Shown here in pieces: positions 25,365-34,330 of a stretch of 64,000 nt of DNA; the first letter of the stretch is position 1; the number at the start of each line of letters is the position of its first letter. The translations under genes and the position numbers were made by a program. The stretch covers positions 1 through 64,000 of the forward strand of contig JAXLWN010000029.1 of assembly GCA_046328475.1 (NCBI GenBank). Direction: 5' to 3'. Under the pieces are notes generated by a model. That model ran no database searches and was not told where the DNA came from. It saw only the letters and a program-made list of their open reading frames with translations. The stretch comes from CADCWN01 sp046328475 (GTDB taxonomy: Bacteria; Chloroflexota; Chloroflexia; Thermomicrobiales; CADCWN01).

Positions 25365-26600
25365 ATGAACATCCTGGCCGTCAACGAACTCACAACCTAT
25401 ATCGCCGAACTCTTCGACAGCGACCCGATCCTCCAGGATGTCTGGATCCGGGGCGAAGTCTCCAACTGCTCGCGCCCCGCCTCCGGCCACTGCTACTTCA
25501 CCCTGAAAGACGGCGCAAGCCAGGTCCGCGCCGTCCTCTTCAAGCAGGACGCCGTCTGGCAACCCTTCACCCCCGGCAACGGACTCTCCATCCTCGCCCA
25601 CGGCCGCGTCATCCTCTACGAGCCGCGCGGCGAGTACCAACTGCGCGTCGATCTCGTCCAACCCGACGGCGTCGGCGCGCTCCAACTCGCCTTCGAGGAA
25701 CTGCGCACCCGCCTCGACCGCGAAGGACTCTTCGACCCGCGCGCAAGCGCCCGCTGCCCAAACTGCCGCGCACCATCGGCGTCGCCACCTCCTCCACCGG
25801 TGCCGTCTGGCACGACATCCAGACCGTGCTCACCCGCCGCTTCCCGCTGGCCGAACTGGTCCTCGCCCCCACCCGCGTGCAGGGGCCGAGGCCCCCGATA
25901 ACATCGTCGCCGCCCTCCGCGCCCTGAATGCCGACGAGCGCGTCGAGGTCGTCATCCTCGCGGCGGCGGCGGCTCCGCCGAAGACCTCGCCGCCTTCAAC
26001 GACGAGCGCGTCGCCCGCGCCATCTTCGCCGCCCGCGTCCCCGTCATCAGCGGCGTCGGCCACGAAGTAGACGTGACCATCGCCGACTTTGTCGCCGATC
26101 TCCGCGCTCCCACCCCCTCCGCCGCCGCCGAGCTGGTCGCGCCCGACATCCGCGAACTGCTTGGCGAAGTGGAGGCCACGCGCGACCGCCTGCGCGAATC
26201 GATGGCCGACCAGGTCGCCGACGCCCACGATCGCCTGGCCCGTGCCAGGGTGCGCCTCGCCCACGCCTCGCCCGCCTACACCATCGTGCGCGGGCGCGAC
26301 CGCCTCGCCACCCTGCGCCACCGCGCCGGCCAGACATTGCGCCACAACTGGGAACTCTCCAAGCAGCGCATCGATGCCCTGGAACGCCAACTCCTCGCGC
26401 TCGATCCCCGCGCCGTCCTCGCGCGCGGCTACGCCGTTGTCGAGGATGCCACCGACGGCCTCCCCATCACCAGCGCCGCCGACACCTATCCCGCCCAACC
26501 CCTGCGCATCACCGTCGCCGACGGCACCTTCGAGGCGGACGTAAGCACGAAGTACGAAGTGCGAAGTACGCACTACACTCCTCAACGCCGTCAGGGCTAG
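25365..26600 (+). CDS. xseA: exodeoxyribonuclease VII large subunit (three frameshifts)
   Basis: Catalytic subunit of exonuclease VII, which degrades single-stranded DNA in repair. The OB-fold N-terminus (YIAELFDSDPILQDVWIRGE) is followed by the catalytic core. The core is spread over three frames: RTIGVATSSTGAVWHDIQTV, then EAPDNIVAALRALNADERVE, then GGGSAEDLAAFNDERVARAI, then VPVISGVGHEVDVTIADFVA. Indels are near 25755, 25885 and 25965. The C-terminal coiled coil and tail end inside a repeat (TKYEVRSTHY). It is paired with xseB 50 bases downstream. Confidence 0.9.
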
Positions 26601-26640
26601 CCCTCATTCGTCATTCTCCATTCGTCATTCTGCATTCCAT
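26541..26640. repeat. heptamer/octamer arrays between xseA and xseB
   Basis: ACGAAGT/GCGAAGT units (26549-26570) overlap the last xseA codons. ATTCGTC/ATTCTCC/ATTCTGC units (26602-26638) follow its stop and run up to the xseB ribosome site. Confidence 0.8.
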
Positions 26641-26650
26641 GGGAGGCCCA

Positions 26651-26935
26651 ATGACCGAACTCGTCCCCGGCCAGGATCTCAGCTTCGAGGATGCCCTGGC
26701 TCAACTCGAAGCCCTGGTCGCCCAGCTCGAAACCGGCCAACTCACCCTCGCCGCCGCCGTCGGCAGCTACGAGCGCGGCATGGGCCTCGCCGCCTACTGC
26801 GCCGACCTCCTCGGCAGCGCCGAACTCCGTATCCGCCAGGTCGAAGTCCTCGTCGAAGAAGCCGACGCCCAACTCCCCGACCCCACGGAAGAAGACTTCG
26901 ACCTCGACGAACAAATCGACCGCCTCCTCCGCTAA
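26651..26935 (+). CDS. xseB: exodeoxyribonuclease VII small subunit
   Basis: The 94-residue small subunit of exonuclease VII, which binds the large subunit in several copies. It has the typical SFEDALAQLEALVAQLETGQ start and LAAAVGSYERGMGLAAYC middle, then an acidic tail. ATG 26651 follows GGGAGG. It is intact and directly downstream of xseA. Confidence 0.93.
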   Translation: MTELVPGQDLSFEDALAQLEALVAQLETGQLTLAAAVGSYERGMGLAAYCADLLGSAELRIRQVEVLVEEADAQLPDPTEEDFDLDEQIDRLLR

Positions 26936-27258
26936 CCCTCCTCACCCCCTCGCCACTCCCCAGCATCCCCACCCTCCCCCTTGCGAGGGGGAGGGGTCCG
27001 CACACACCAACCACCCCGCCTCACCACCGCCCACACCTTCACGCAGTACCCCTCCCCTCTCCCAGCATAGAAGCGCGGTGCCGCCCGCAGGCGGCGGGGT
27101 GCGGTCCATCAACTCCAACATAACATAACGGAGAGGCTATCCTAGTGCGTAGATGCGACATATGGCGACAATTCAGCCTGGTTTGCGGCGCGCGACCATG
27201 GCACGCGGTCTGCGGTGCGCGGCGAATCTCCGGCGCGGTCATGATGAGAGGTGCTGCG
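26936..27258. other. spacer with GC-palindrome repeat and sigma-54-like element
   Basis: GTGCCGCCCGCAGGCGGCGG (27081-27100) is a copy of the dispersed GC-palindrome element. TGGCACG-CGGT-CTGCG at 27199-27214 keeps GG and GC at sigma-54 spacing, with two mismatches in the -12 box. The predicted start of about 27225 is 34 bases before the CBS gene. No gene is visible. Confidence 0.5.
27199..27214 (+). promoter_or_regulatory. weak sigma-54-like promoter before the CBS gene
   Basis: TGGCACG is followed after 4 bases by CTGCG. The -24 element is perfect and the -12 GC is correctly spaced (27212-27213). It is a weaker candidate than those at 22235 and 44849. Confidence 0.4.
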
Positions 27259-27734
27259 ATGGAAACCATCCAGGTCGGCGATATCATGTCCCCGCACGTC
27301 ATCACCGTCCCGACGACCATGCCCGTGGAAGAAGTCGCGCGCATCTTGCGCGAGCAGCAGATCACCGGCCTGCCCGTACTCGACGATCGCGAGCGCTGCT
27401 CGTCGGCGTCGTCAGCGTCAGCGACATCGTCACCCGGCGTGGTGCCGTCGCCTCCGATATCATGAGCCCCGAGGCTATCAGCGTCACGACCGAGACCGAC
27501 GTCGAAGCCGTCGTCGCCATCCTCGCCAACCGTCGCATCCGCCGCGTCCCGGTCCTCGCCGAGGGTCAACTCGTCGGCATCGTCAGCCGCACCGACCTCG
27601 TGCGCCTCTTCCAGGTCACCCGCTGGTCCTGCGACCGCTGCGGCTACTTCGTGCGTGGCTTCACCTGCCCCGCCATCTGCACCGCCTGCAGCTCCACCAA
27701 TATCACCCTCCAGCGCGAAAACCAGGGCAGCTAA
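27259..27734 (+). CDS. CBS-pair protein with C-terminal zinc ribbon (one frameshift)
   Basis: Two CBS domains form one Bateman module (QVGDIMSPHVITVPTTMPVE, then ASDIMSPEAISVTTETDVEA), likely binding an adenine nucleotide. They are followed by a cysteine-rich tail, CDRCGYFVRGFTCPAICTAC, that looks like a zinc ribbon. The frame changes near 27395, in the first CBS domain (ITGLPVLDDRE to LLVGVVSVSDIV). ATG 27259 follows GAGAGG. The role may be energy or stress sensing. It ends in a repeat array after the stop. Confidence 0.8.
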
Positions 27735-27742
27735 CGAACGGT

Positions 27743-27820
27743 TTGCAGGTTGGCAAGTTCCAGGTTCCAAGTTTCAAGGCCCACGAACCTGCAACTTGCC
27801 AACCTGCAACCTGGAACGCG
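27743..27820. repeat. inverted array after the CBS gene
   Basis: GCAGGTTGGCAAGTTCCAGG-type units (27743-27775) face AACCTGCAACTTGCC-type units (27786-27817). It has the same word composition as the array at 15827-15902, so the two arrays are related. It begins 8 bases after the stop codon. Confidence 0.85.
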
Positions 27821-27838
27821 ACCGAAGGGAGCCCGCCG

Positions 27839-28147
27839 ATGATCGCCACCATGGTCACCTTCAAAGACGACCGGCGACGCTACACCAGCGCCGATCTCAC
27901 CGCCATCTTCGAAAGCTCCGCCCCCCACTACCGGGGCATGGACGGCCTCCGCTCGAAGGTCTATTTCATCGACGCCGATCGCGGCGAGTTCGGCGGCTTC
28001 TACCTCTGGGAGTCGCGCGAGCAGATGTTGCGCGTCCAGGGCTCGCCCGAGTGGCTCGCCACCATCCGCGCCCGCTACGGCATCACCCCCACCCTGCGCG
28101 TGCTCGACGCCCCGGTGACAATCGACAACGGCGTGCCGGTCGGATGA
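27839..28147 (+). CDS. YdhR-like small monooxygenase-fold protein
   Basis: A 102-residue dimeric alpha-beta barrel-type protein. It starts MIATMVTFKDDRRRYTSADL and contains GLRSKVYFIDADRGEFGGFY and a LWES motif like YdhR-family putative monooxygenases. It is intact, with GAAGGGAG upstream. Its stop overlaps the start of the next gene (ATGA), which suggests coupled translation with the acetyltransferase. The substrate is unknown. Confidence 0.65.
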   Translation: MIATMVTFKDDRRRYTSADLTAIFESSAPHYRGMDGLRSKVYFIDADRGEFGGFYLWESREQMLRVQGSPEWLATIRARYGITPTLRVLDAPVTIDNGVPVG

Positions 28148-29128
28148 GCGCCACCATCGCCCCCGCCGCTCCCGCCGACACCCCCGCCCTGATCGCCCTC
28201 TGGAATCGGGCGCTCGGCGACCGCTTCCCCTGAGCGAACGCCTCTGGCGGGAGAACGTCGAGGGCGACCCCAACTGGCGACCGGGCGACGGCCTGGCGCT
28301 GCGCCTCGCCGACGGCACACTCGTCGGCTTCGCCCTGACCCGCCGCTTCCACCAACTGGACCGCTACCCCGCGATGGACCGGGTGCGCGACCTCGGCTGG
28401 ATCTTGGCCCTCGTCATCGACCCGGCCCACGCCGGGCAGGGCCACGGCAGCCAACTCCTCGCCGCCGCCGAAGCGCACTTGCGCCAGCAGGGCGCGACCC
28501 ACGCGACCTCGGCGGCAGCGTCGGCCACTTCCTCCCCGGCCCACCCGGCGACGACGAGCGCGCCCTCCGCTTCTGGCAACGCCACGGCTACCAGCCCGAC
28601 CGCCACGTCCACGACCTTCATCGCTCGCTCGCCGACTGGCAATCCACGCCCCTGGAGCTTCCCGATGGCTGGCGCTGCGCCCCCGGCCAACCCGGCCAAG
28701 AGGCGGCTCTGCTCGCCTTCCTCGATAGCTCCTTCCCGGTCGCTGGCACTACCACCTCGCCGATAGCCTCGCGCGCGGTGCCAGCATCGCCGATGTCGCC
28801 TTGCTCCTCGCCCCGACGACACCGTTCCGGCTTCGCCGCCACCTGGCACTACGCCAGCCCGCTCCTCGGCCCCGCAACCAACTGGCACCCCGCCCTCGGC
28901 CCCCACTTCGGCGGCCTCGGTCCGCTCGGCATCGCCGCCGCCGCGCGCGGCCACGGTCGCGGCCTCGCCCTCGTCGCCGCCGCCACGACCATCCTGCACC
29001 AGCGCGGTGTCATCCTGAGCGCAGCGAAGGATCCGTCCCTTCTCGTCTCCGCGTCGTTCTCTGCGTCTCTGCGTCTCTGCGGTCTTCGTCCTCCTTCACC
29101 CCTCACCCTTCTCCCTTCAGGGATCTAG
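28144..29128 (+). CDS. GNAT-family acetyltransferase, frameshifted and ending in a repeat
   Basis: Acetyl-CoA-dependent N-acetyltransferase, probably with two GNAT folds. The first has LALVIDPAHAGQGHGSQLLA (acetyl-CoA loop) and RFWQRHGYQPDRHVHDLHRS. The second half reads WHYASPLLGPATNWHPALGP and ALVAAATTILHQRG. Frame changes fall near 28230, 28515, 28735 and 28820. After ILHQRG the reading frame enters a dispersed repeat (29009-29033) and ends without the expected final strand, so the repeat has probably replaced the 3' end. It overlaps the preceding gene by 4 bases. Confidence 0.6.
29009..29033. repeat. dispersed element, copy 1 (ATCC...GGAT)
   Basis: A 25-bp element with core TGAGCGCAGCGAA (29016-29028) flanked by ATCC (29012-29015) and GGAT (29029-29032). 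A second copy at 45133-45157 differs at two positions that are paired in the stem. Confidence 0.85.
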
Positions 29129-29137
29129 GAGGTACCA

Positions 29138-30187
29138 ATGAGCGGCGAATTCCTGGCCCGCGAGATCGCCGAACAACCCACCATCCTGGCAGGTCTCCTC
29201 GCAGCCGAGCGCGACCGCGCCCGGGAGATCGCCGCCGCCATCCGCGCCCGCCGCGACGAGATCGCCTTCGTCCACATCGCCGCGCGCGGCACCTCCGACA
29301 ACGCCGCGCGCTACGCGCAATACCTCGTCGCGGCGCAGAACCGCCTCCCCGTCGCCCGCGCGACCCCCTCCCTCGTCCCGCTCTACGACGCCGCGCCCGC
29401 CCTCCGCCGCGCCCTCACCATCGGCATCTCGCAGTCGGGTGCCTCGCCCGACATCGTCTCCGTCGTCGCCGCCGCCCGCGCGCAGGGCGCACCCACCCTC
29501 GCCATCACCAACCAGCCCGACTCTCCGCTCGGCCAGGCCGCCGAATTTGTGCTCCCTATCCGCGCCGGTGTCGAGCGCAGCGTCGCCGCCACCAAGACCT
29601 ACAGCGCCCAACTCCTCGCCCTCGCCATGCTCAGCGCCGCCCTCACCGGCGAAGCTGCCGCCTGGGATCCCCTTTCCGGCGTCCCCGGCTGGGTCGCCGC
29701 CACCCTCGCCCTCGCCAGCGGCATCGCACAGCGCGCCGAGCGCTACCGCTACCTCGACCGCCTGATCACCAGCGGGCGCGGCTACTGCTACGGCACCGCC
29801 TTCGAACTCGCCCTGAAACTGAAGGAGACCAGCTACCTGCTCGCCGAACCCTACTCCCCCGCCGACTTCCTGCACGGCCCAGTCGCGATCATCGACGCTG
29901 GTTTCCCCGCGCTTCTCGTCGCTCCCTCCGGCGCGACCTTCGACGATCAACTCGCCTTCGCCAACACCCTGCGCGACCTCGGTGCCGAGCTGATCGTCAT
30001 CAGCGACCGCGACGAAGCCCTCGCCCTGGCGCACACCCCCCTGCGCCTGCCGCCCGGCATCCCCGAACACCTCGTCCCGATCCCCGCCATCGTCCCCGGC
30101 CAGCTCCTCGCCCTCGAACTTGCCCGCACCAAAGGTTTCGACCCCGACCACCCCCGTGGCCTGAGCAAAGTGACCCTGACCCGGTAA
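29138..30187 (+). CDS. SIS-domain sugar-phosphate isomerase/deaminase (GlmS C-terminal type)
   Basis: A 349-residue protein with two SIS domains and no glutaminase domain, like the NagB-II or AgaS class of glucosamine-6-phosphate deaminases or isomerases. Motifs seen are ARGTSDNAARYAQYLVA, ISQSGASPDIV, the SVAATKTYSAQ segment, and ELALKLKETSYLLAEPY followed by FLHGPVAIID. The C-terminus KGFDPDHPRGLSKVTLTR is typical. ATG 29138 follows AGGAGG. It is complete. The exact sugar substrate is not decidable here. Confidence 0.85.
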   Translation: MSGEFLAREIAEQPTILAGLLAAERDRAREIAAAIRARRDEIAFVHIAARGTSDNAARYAQYLVAAQNRLPVARATPSLVPLYDAAPALRRALTIGISQSGASPDIVSVVAAARAQGAPTLAITNQPDSPLGQAAEFVLPIRAGVERSVAATKTYSAQLLALAMLSAALTGEAAAWDPLSGVPGWVAATLALASGIAQRAERYRYLDRLITSGRGYCYGTAFELALKLKETSYLLAEPYSPADFLHGPVAIIDAGFPALLVAPSGATFDDQLAFANTLRDLGAELIVISDRDEALALAHTPLRLPPGIPEHLVPIPAIVPGQLLALELARTKGFDPDHPRGLSKVTLTR

Positions 30188-30213
30188 AGGGCAAAGAGGT
30201 TGTGGCTGAAGGC

Positions 30214-30549
30214 TCAGGCGACGGCATATCCGGTGAATGGCCGGTCCTCTGCGAGGTGGAAGGCGAGCACGATCTGTTCCTTCGGGATACCCGCATCGAC
30301 CAGCTCTCGCGCGATGCCATACTCGGTCCCATCGCGCTGAATCCAGAACTTGTCGCCGATCAGATCGACATGGATCAAGCAGCCGTGGACCCGACGAATT
30401 CCGTCGCGCCCAACAAGCATGACCAGGTAGTGGTCGCCTTCGCGATCAAACACTGTCTGCAAATCTACCTCGCCGTACGAATAGGGGACAACCGTATACT
30501 CGGTCAGGATGCGCTCGATGAGCGCGCGGTTGGCGGCTCGGGTGTCCAT
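30214..30549 (-). CDS. XisI-family protein
   Basis: A 111-residue protein of the XisI family, named after the fdxN-element excision controlling factor of heterocystous cyanobacteria. It shows VDLQTVFDREGDHYLVMLVG, then CLIHVDLIGDKFWIQRDGTE and the C-terminal IPKEQIVLAFH. It overlaps the XisH gene by 46 bases in another frame, the usual layout of the pair. No fdxN element or nitrogen-fixation gene is in the window, so its role here is probably different and is unknown. Confidence 0.88.
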   Translation of the reverse strand: MDTRAANRALIERILTEYTVVPYSYGEVDLQTVFDREGDHYLVMLVGRDGIRRVHGCLIHVDLIGDKFWIQRDGTEYGIARELVDAGIPKEQIVLAFHLAEDRPFTGYAVA

Positions 30550-30953
30550 TGTCGAATCACCTCCGTCTGCGGATCGAACACCAGCACTTGCAGTCGCCGG
30601 TTCCGGAGCAGCAATTGGCTGAGTGGATCATCGAAGACGTTCTCGAATGTTGCCTCCGTGACGGCCAGGTACAACTGGCGCTCCGGGTCAAGATTGTCCA
30701 ACAGGTCCTGATAGATGAGAAACTGCCCCACAGCCTTTTCGAGATCGTCGACAACGGATGGACCCAGGAAGCTCTTCACCTCGACGGCGATCTTCGTCGG
30801 GCCTTTCTCAGCGGCCAACACCTGTTCAGCACCGAGATCGACAAAGAGATCCCGACGACCCCATTTTAACCGCAGGGGATCATCCGTGATCCGCCACCCA
30901 TCATTCTGGAGCGCCCGGCGAACCTCTGAATGAAAGCGATCCCGCGCTGGCAT
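30504..30953 (-). CDS. XisH-family endonuclease-like protein
   Basis: A 149-residue XisH-family protein with a PD-(D/E)xK nuclease-like core: D39 in DLFVDLG and E58-x-K60 in KIAVEVKSF. It also has VVDDLEKAVGQFLIYQDLLD. It starts MPARDRFHSEVRRALQNDGW. XisH and XisI together are needed for excision of the fdxN element in Anabaena but are also common as a free pair in cyanobacteria and Chloroflexota, where the function is unsettled. Convergent to the SIS gene. Confidence 0.88.
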   Translation of the reverse strand: MPARDRFHSEVRRALQNDGWRITDDPLRLKWGRRDLFVDLGAEQVLAAEKGPTKIAVEVKSFLGPSVVDDLEKAVGQFLIYQDLLDNLDPERQLYLAVTEATFENVFDDPLSQLLLRNRRLQVLVFDPQTEVIRQWTPEPPTARSSSAS

Positions 30954-31045
30954 GCTAACCTCGTCCGCTCACAACCTGTAAGCAAGATTGTAGCATCTGG
31001 TAGCATATCCCCAACCGTGCCGCAACACCGTCACCGGAGCCACCA

Positions 31046-31600
31046 ATGCCCTCGCGACCGACCCTCGACACCGCCACCATCACCTTCCGCGCGCTCACCC
31101 CGGACGACTTCGCCCTGATGCACCGCTGGCGCAACACCCCCGCCGTGAGCGCGTGGTGGAGCCCCGTCCCCACCCACGAGGAAATCGCCGCCAAATACAC
31201 CCCGCGCATCACCGGCGAGGAACCCGTCCACCCCTACATCGCCACCTGCGACGGCTCGCCCATCGGCTTCCTCCAGTGGTGCCGCCTCGTCGAAGTCCCC
31301 GGCCACGCCGCCGAAACCCTCGCCGAGCCCGGCGCAGCCGCCGTCGATCTCTTCGTCGGCGAAGACGCCTATCGCGGGCGCGGCTACGGCGCGGCCATGC
31401 TTCGTGCCTTCCTCCGCGACATCATCTTCGTCGCGCCCGACATCACCGCCTGCTACATCGACCCCCACCCCGACAACGCCATCGCCATTCGCTCCTACGC
31501 CCGTGTCGGCTTCCGCGAACTCGGCACGATCACCAACGACGCGCACGGCGACCCCGCCTGGCTGATGGCGATCACCCGCGCCGAGGTGCTGGCCCCATGA
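31046..31600 (+). CDS. GNAT acetyltransferase, AAC(6')-like
   Basis: A 184-residue N-acetyltransferase. It starts with TITFRALTPDDFALMHRWRN and has the acetyl-CoA motif (VDLFVGEDAYRGRGYGAAML) and DPHPDNAIAIRSYARVGFRE. The arrangement resembles aminoglycoside 6'-N-acetyltransferases and related RimJ/L-type enzymes, but resistance cannot be claimed from sequence. It overlaps the next acetyltransferase by 4 bases, so they form an operon. GGAG precedes the ATG. Confidence 0.8.
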   Translation: MPSRPTLDTATITFRALTPDDFALMHRWRNTPAVSAWWSPVPTHEEIAAKYTPRITGEEPVHPYIATCDGSPIGFLQWCRLVEVPGHAAETLAEPGAAAVDLFVGEDAYRGRGYGAAMLRAFLRDIIFVAPDITACYIDPHPDNAIAIRSYARVGFRELGTITNDAHGDPAWLMAITRAEVLAP

Positions 31601-32133
31601 GCGTCGCCATCGTCCGCCACCGCCCCGCCGAACTCCAGGCGCACCACCTCGCGCTGGTCGCCGCCTTCGGTGTCGTCTTCGCGCTCGACACCTTCGAAGC
31701 CGCCAGCTACGTCGCCAGCCTCTACCGCCACACCACGCGCCCCGACTTCCGCTTCTTCGCCGCGCGCGACGGCGGCAAGCACGGGCCGCTGCTCGGCTTC
31801 GCCTACGGCTACACCAGCCTGCCCGGCCAGTGGTACCACGACTCGCTCGCGCCCGCCCTCGGCCCCGAGCAGACCGCGCGCTGGCTGACCGGGGCCTACG
31901 AGTTCGTCGAGTTCGGCGTCGTGCCCGAAGCGCGCTGTCGCGGCATCGGCTCGCGCCTCCACGATGCGGCCTTCGCCGGACTGCCCCACCGCGCCGCAAT
32001 CCTCTCCACGCCGATGGACAACGCCGTCGCCATCGCCTTCTATCGCCGTCGCGGCTGGCAAACGCTGCTCGAAGACTTCATCTTCCCCGGCGGCAACCGG
32101 CCCTTCCTGATCATGGGCCGCACCCTGCCATGA
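31597..32133 (+). CDS. GNAT acetyltransferase
   Basis: A 178-residue GNAT protein. The acetyl-CoA binding segment is VEFGVVPEARCRGIGSRLHD, followed by STPMDNAVAIAFYRRRGWQT and the end GGNRPFLIMGRTLP. It is translated from an ATG overlapping the stop of the preceding acetyltransferase. The substrate is unknown; the two may modify different sites of one compound. Confidence 0.8.
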   Translation: MSVAIVRHRPAELQAHHLALVAAFGVVFALDTFEAASYVASLYRHTTRPDFRFFAARDGGKHGPLLGFAYGYTSLPGQWYHDSLAPALGPEQTARWLTGAYEFVEFGVVPEARCRGIGSRLHDAAFAGLPHRAAILSTPMDNAVAIAFYRRRGWQTLLEDFIFPGGNRPFLIMGRTLP

Positions 32134-32238
32134 AACAGGTCCCCCGCGCATTGCGTTGATGCTATAGCACGTATCGTTCCGACCGACGTGATACGATCCT
32201 GTCACGCCCAACCGGGGGCGAATGCGAGGGAGTGTGGT

Positions 32239-32892
32239 ATGAGCCAGGGGCCGAGCAAGATCCGCGTGCTGATCGCCGACGACCACCCCGTCGTCCGCGA
32301 AGGGCTGGCCGCGATGCTCTCGCGCGAGCCGGATATCGACGTGGTCGGCGAGGCCCAGGATGGCCAGGAAGCCGTCGACCGCGCGGGCACCCTGAAGCCC
32401 AACGTCATCCTGATGGACCTGATGATGCCCAAAGTCGGCGGCGTGGACGCCATCCGCATGATCCGCGACCGCCATCCCGCCGTGCAGACCATCGTCCTGA
32501 CCACCTACGGCGACGACGACTCGATCTTCCAGGGGATCGCCGCCGGTGCGCGTGGCTACCTGCTGAAGGACGCCCCGCGCGACGAACTTTTCCGCGCGAT
32601 CCGCGCCGTGGCGCGCGGCGAATCGCTCCTCCAGCCCGCCGTCGCCACCCGCCTGCTCGATCGCTTCACCCGCCCGAAGAACGAAGTGGCGCAGGAAACC
32701 CTCACCGAGCGCGAACTCGAAGTCCTGCGCCTCCTCTCCAAAGGCTCGGCCAACAAGCAAATCGGCGTCAGCCTCAAAATCAGCGAAAGCACCGTCAAAA
32801 CCCACGTCGCCAACATCTTCCAGAAACTCAACGTCTCCGACCGCACCGAAGCCGTCACCGTCGCCCTCCAGCGCGGCCTCATCAAGCTCTGA
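32239..32892 (+). CDS. NarL/LuxR-type response regulator
   Basis: A 217-residue two-component response regulator. The receiver has acidic residues at 14-15, the phospho-acceptor Asp60 (VILMDLMMP) and Lys110 (GYLLKDAP). The LuxR helix-turn-helix at the C-terminus reads LTERELEVLRLLSKGSANKQ and then SESTVKTHVANIFQKLNV. There is no kinase gene beside it. The kinase-like gene at 20435 is the only one in the window, 12 kb away, and looks degenerate. Its stop is followed directly by an AGTGCCA repeat array. Confidence 0.92.
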   Translation: MSQGPSKIRVLIADDHPVVREGLAAMLSREPDIDVVGEAQDGQEAVDRAGTLKPNVILMDLMMPKVGGVDAIRMIRDRHPAVQTIVLTTYGDDDSIFQGIAAGARGYLLKDAPRDELFRAIRAVARGESLLQPAVATRLLDRFTRPKNEVAQETLTERELEVLRLLSKGSANKQIGVSLKISESTVKTHVANIFQKLNVSDRTEAVTVALQRGLIKL

Positions 32893-33022
32893 AGTGTTCA
32901 GTGCCAAGTGCCAAGTGCCAAGTGCCGAGTGCTCAGTGCCGAGTGCCGAGTGCCGAGTAGCTGGTGGCCGATACACTGGGCACTGAGCACTGGCACTGAG
33001 CACTTCACTCATCACTCAGCAC
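32893..33022. repeat. facing heptamer arrays between convergent genes
   Basis: From the response-regulator stop onward, about nine AGTGCCA/AGTGCCG-type units run to 32958. Complementary ACTGAGC/ACTGGGC/ACTCAGC units fill 32978-33022 and overlap the last codons and stop of the convergent methyltransferase. Each convergent gene therefore carries an AGTGC-type array in sense orientation at its 3' end. Confidence 0.9.
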
Positions 33023-34182
33023 TACTGCGTATGGCTTGCCCAACACCTGCGTCAGCGCCACAATCAACGCCCGCGCCCCGTCCCCCCGCAGTTGCCGCGC
33101 GAGCGCGTCCGTATCGAGTGGCGAACCGCGCTTCTTCACCGTCACGATCCCCGCATCAGCGCCCGCAGCGCGCGCTTCAGCCGTTTCAAGCCGAACGGGA
33201 ACGACTCGATCACCCGGTAGGCCCGCGCGAACGGCGTCGCCACCGCCTGGTCCGCCGTCAGGTAGGCGATCTCCCGGTCGATCTTTGCCGCCCCCAGGTC
33301 GCGCGCCAGATGCTCCACCAACCCCGCCCGGATCACCGCCGGATCCGGCTCGTACAGCACCGCATCGGGCAGCGTGATCGGAATCCCCGACACTCCGCCA
33401 TCCGCCGCCAGCGTCGCGCCCCCGGCAACACCGTCGCCCGCCGCGCGATCGTCCGCAGCGGCCCATACCAGAAGACCGCCTCCTTCAGCGTCCCCCCTCC
33501 GAGATGAACTCCACCTCCGCCTCGTCGGCGGGCGGGAAGAACTCCCGGTCGATCCCCGGCGACAATCCTTCACGCCCAGCGCGGGCACCACCCCGCGCCA
33601 CGTCGCCACCAGCGACAGCGGCGGCTGATAGCCCTCGGGCGAGAAGATCCGCCGCCCCTCCGCCGTGCGCCGCCCCGGATCGCAAAAGAGCGCATCCGCG
33701 CGCGGCGTCGGCAACGCGGTCAAATCGGCGCACACCGGCAGCAACCGCCCCGCCACGCCATACGCCCGCGCATTCTCCCGCGCCAGCGCCAGCCGCAGCA
33801 GATCGCGGTCAACCGCCAGCACCGAATGCCCCGCCGCCAGCGCGAGCGCTATCCCCACCGATGCCGCACGCCAGATCCGCCACCACCCCGAACGGCGCGA
33901 AGCGCCGCGCCCGGTAGCGCGCGATCCCCTCGCCCGTTGCCTGCTCCAACCCATCGCGCGAAAAGTACATCTCCGCCGCCTGGGCGAACTTCCCCCCGCC
34001 TTCGCCCTGCGCCGCAGCGTCGCCTGATCGAACGCTGCCGCCGCCAGCGGCACCGGAAACCGCGCCCGCAACCGCGTCAGCGCCGCCAGATCCGTCGTTC
34101 CATCGCGCAGCAGCGCCTCGGCCGCCGCCAGCGCCGCCTGCCCCGTCCCCGTCAGCAGCGCCCGAAACGTCGCCAGATCCAA
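33005..34182 (-). CDS. class I methyltransferase with THUMP-like C-terminal domain (several frameshifts)
   Basis: AdoMet-dependent methyltransferase-like protein of about 390 residues. The N-terminus reads MDLATFRALLTGTGQAALAA. The AdoMet loop GVVADLACGIGGDS is in a second frame near 33870. LLPVCADLTALPTPRADALF and DPGRRTAEGRRIFSPEGYQP return to the first. The C-terminal THUMP-like part reads VKKRGSPLDTDALARQLRGD and ends GKPYAVVLSDE. Indels are near 33970, 33850, 33560, 33490 and 33160. The substrate is unknown, probably RNA. Its stop lies in a repeat array. Confidence 0.72.
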
Positions 34183-34224
34183 CAGCCCATCCTCTGCTCA
34201 GCACCCATCCCCCTCTCCTCGCGT

Positions 34225-34330
34225 GAGAGGGGGTGCCGCCGCAGGCGGCGGGGGTGAGGTCATCGCCCGTTCGCCCGTTCGCCCGTTCGTACTTCGTCCT
34301 TACTCAGCACTCAGCACTCAGCACTGAGCA
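34225..34330. repeat. GC-palindrome element plus octamer and heptamer arrays
   Basis: GTGCCGCCGCAGGCGGCGGG (34234-34253) is followed by four TTCGCCCG octamers (34264-34291) and three ACTCAGC heptamers (34303-34329). The heptamers begin directly at the stop codon of the minus-strand gene ending at 34331. Confidence 0.88.
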
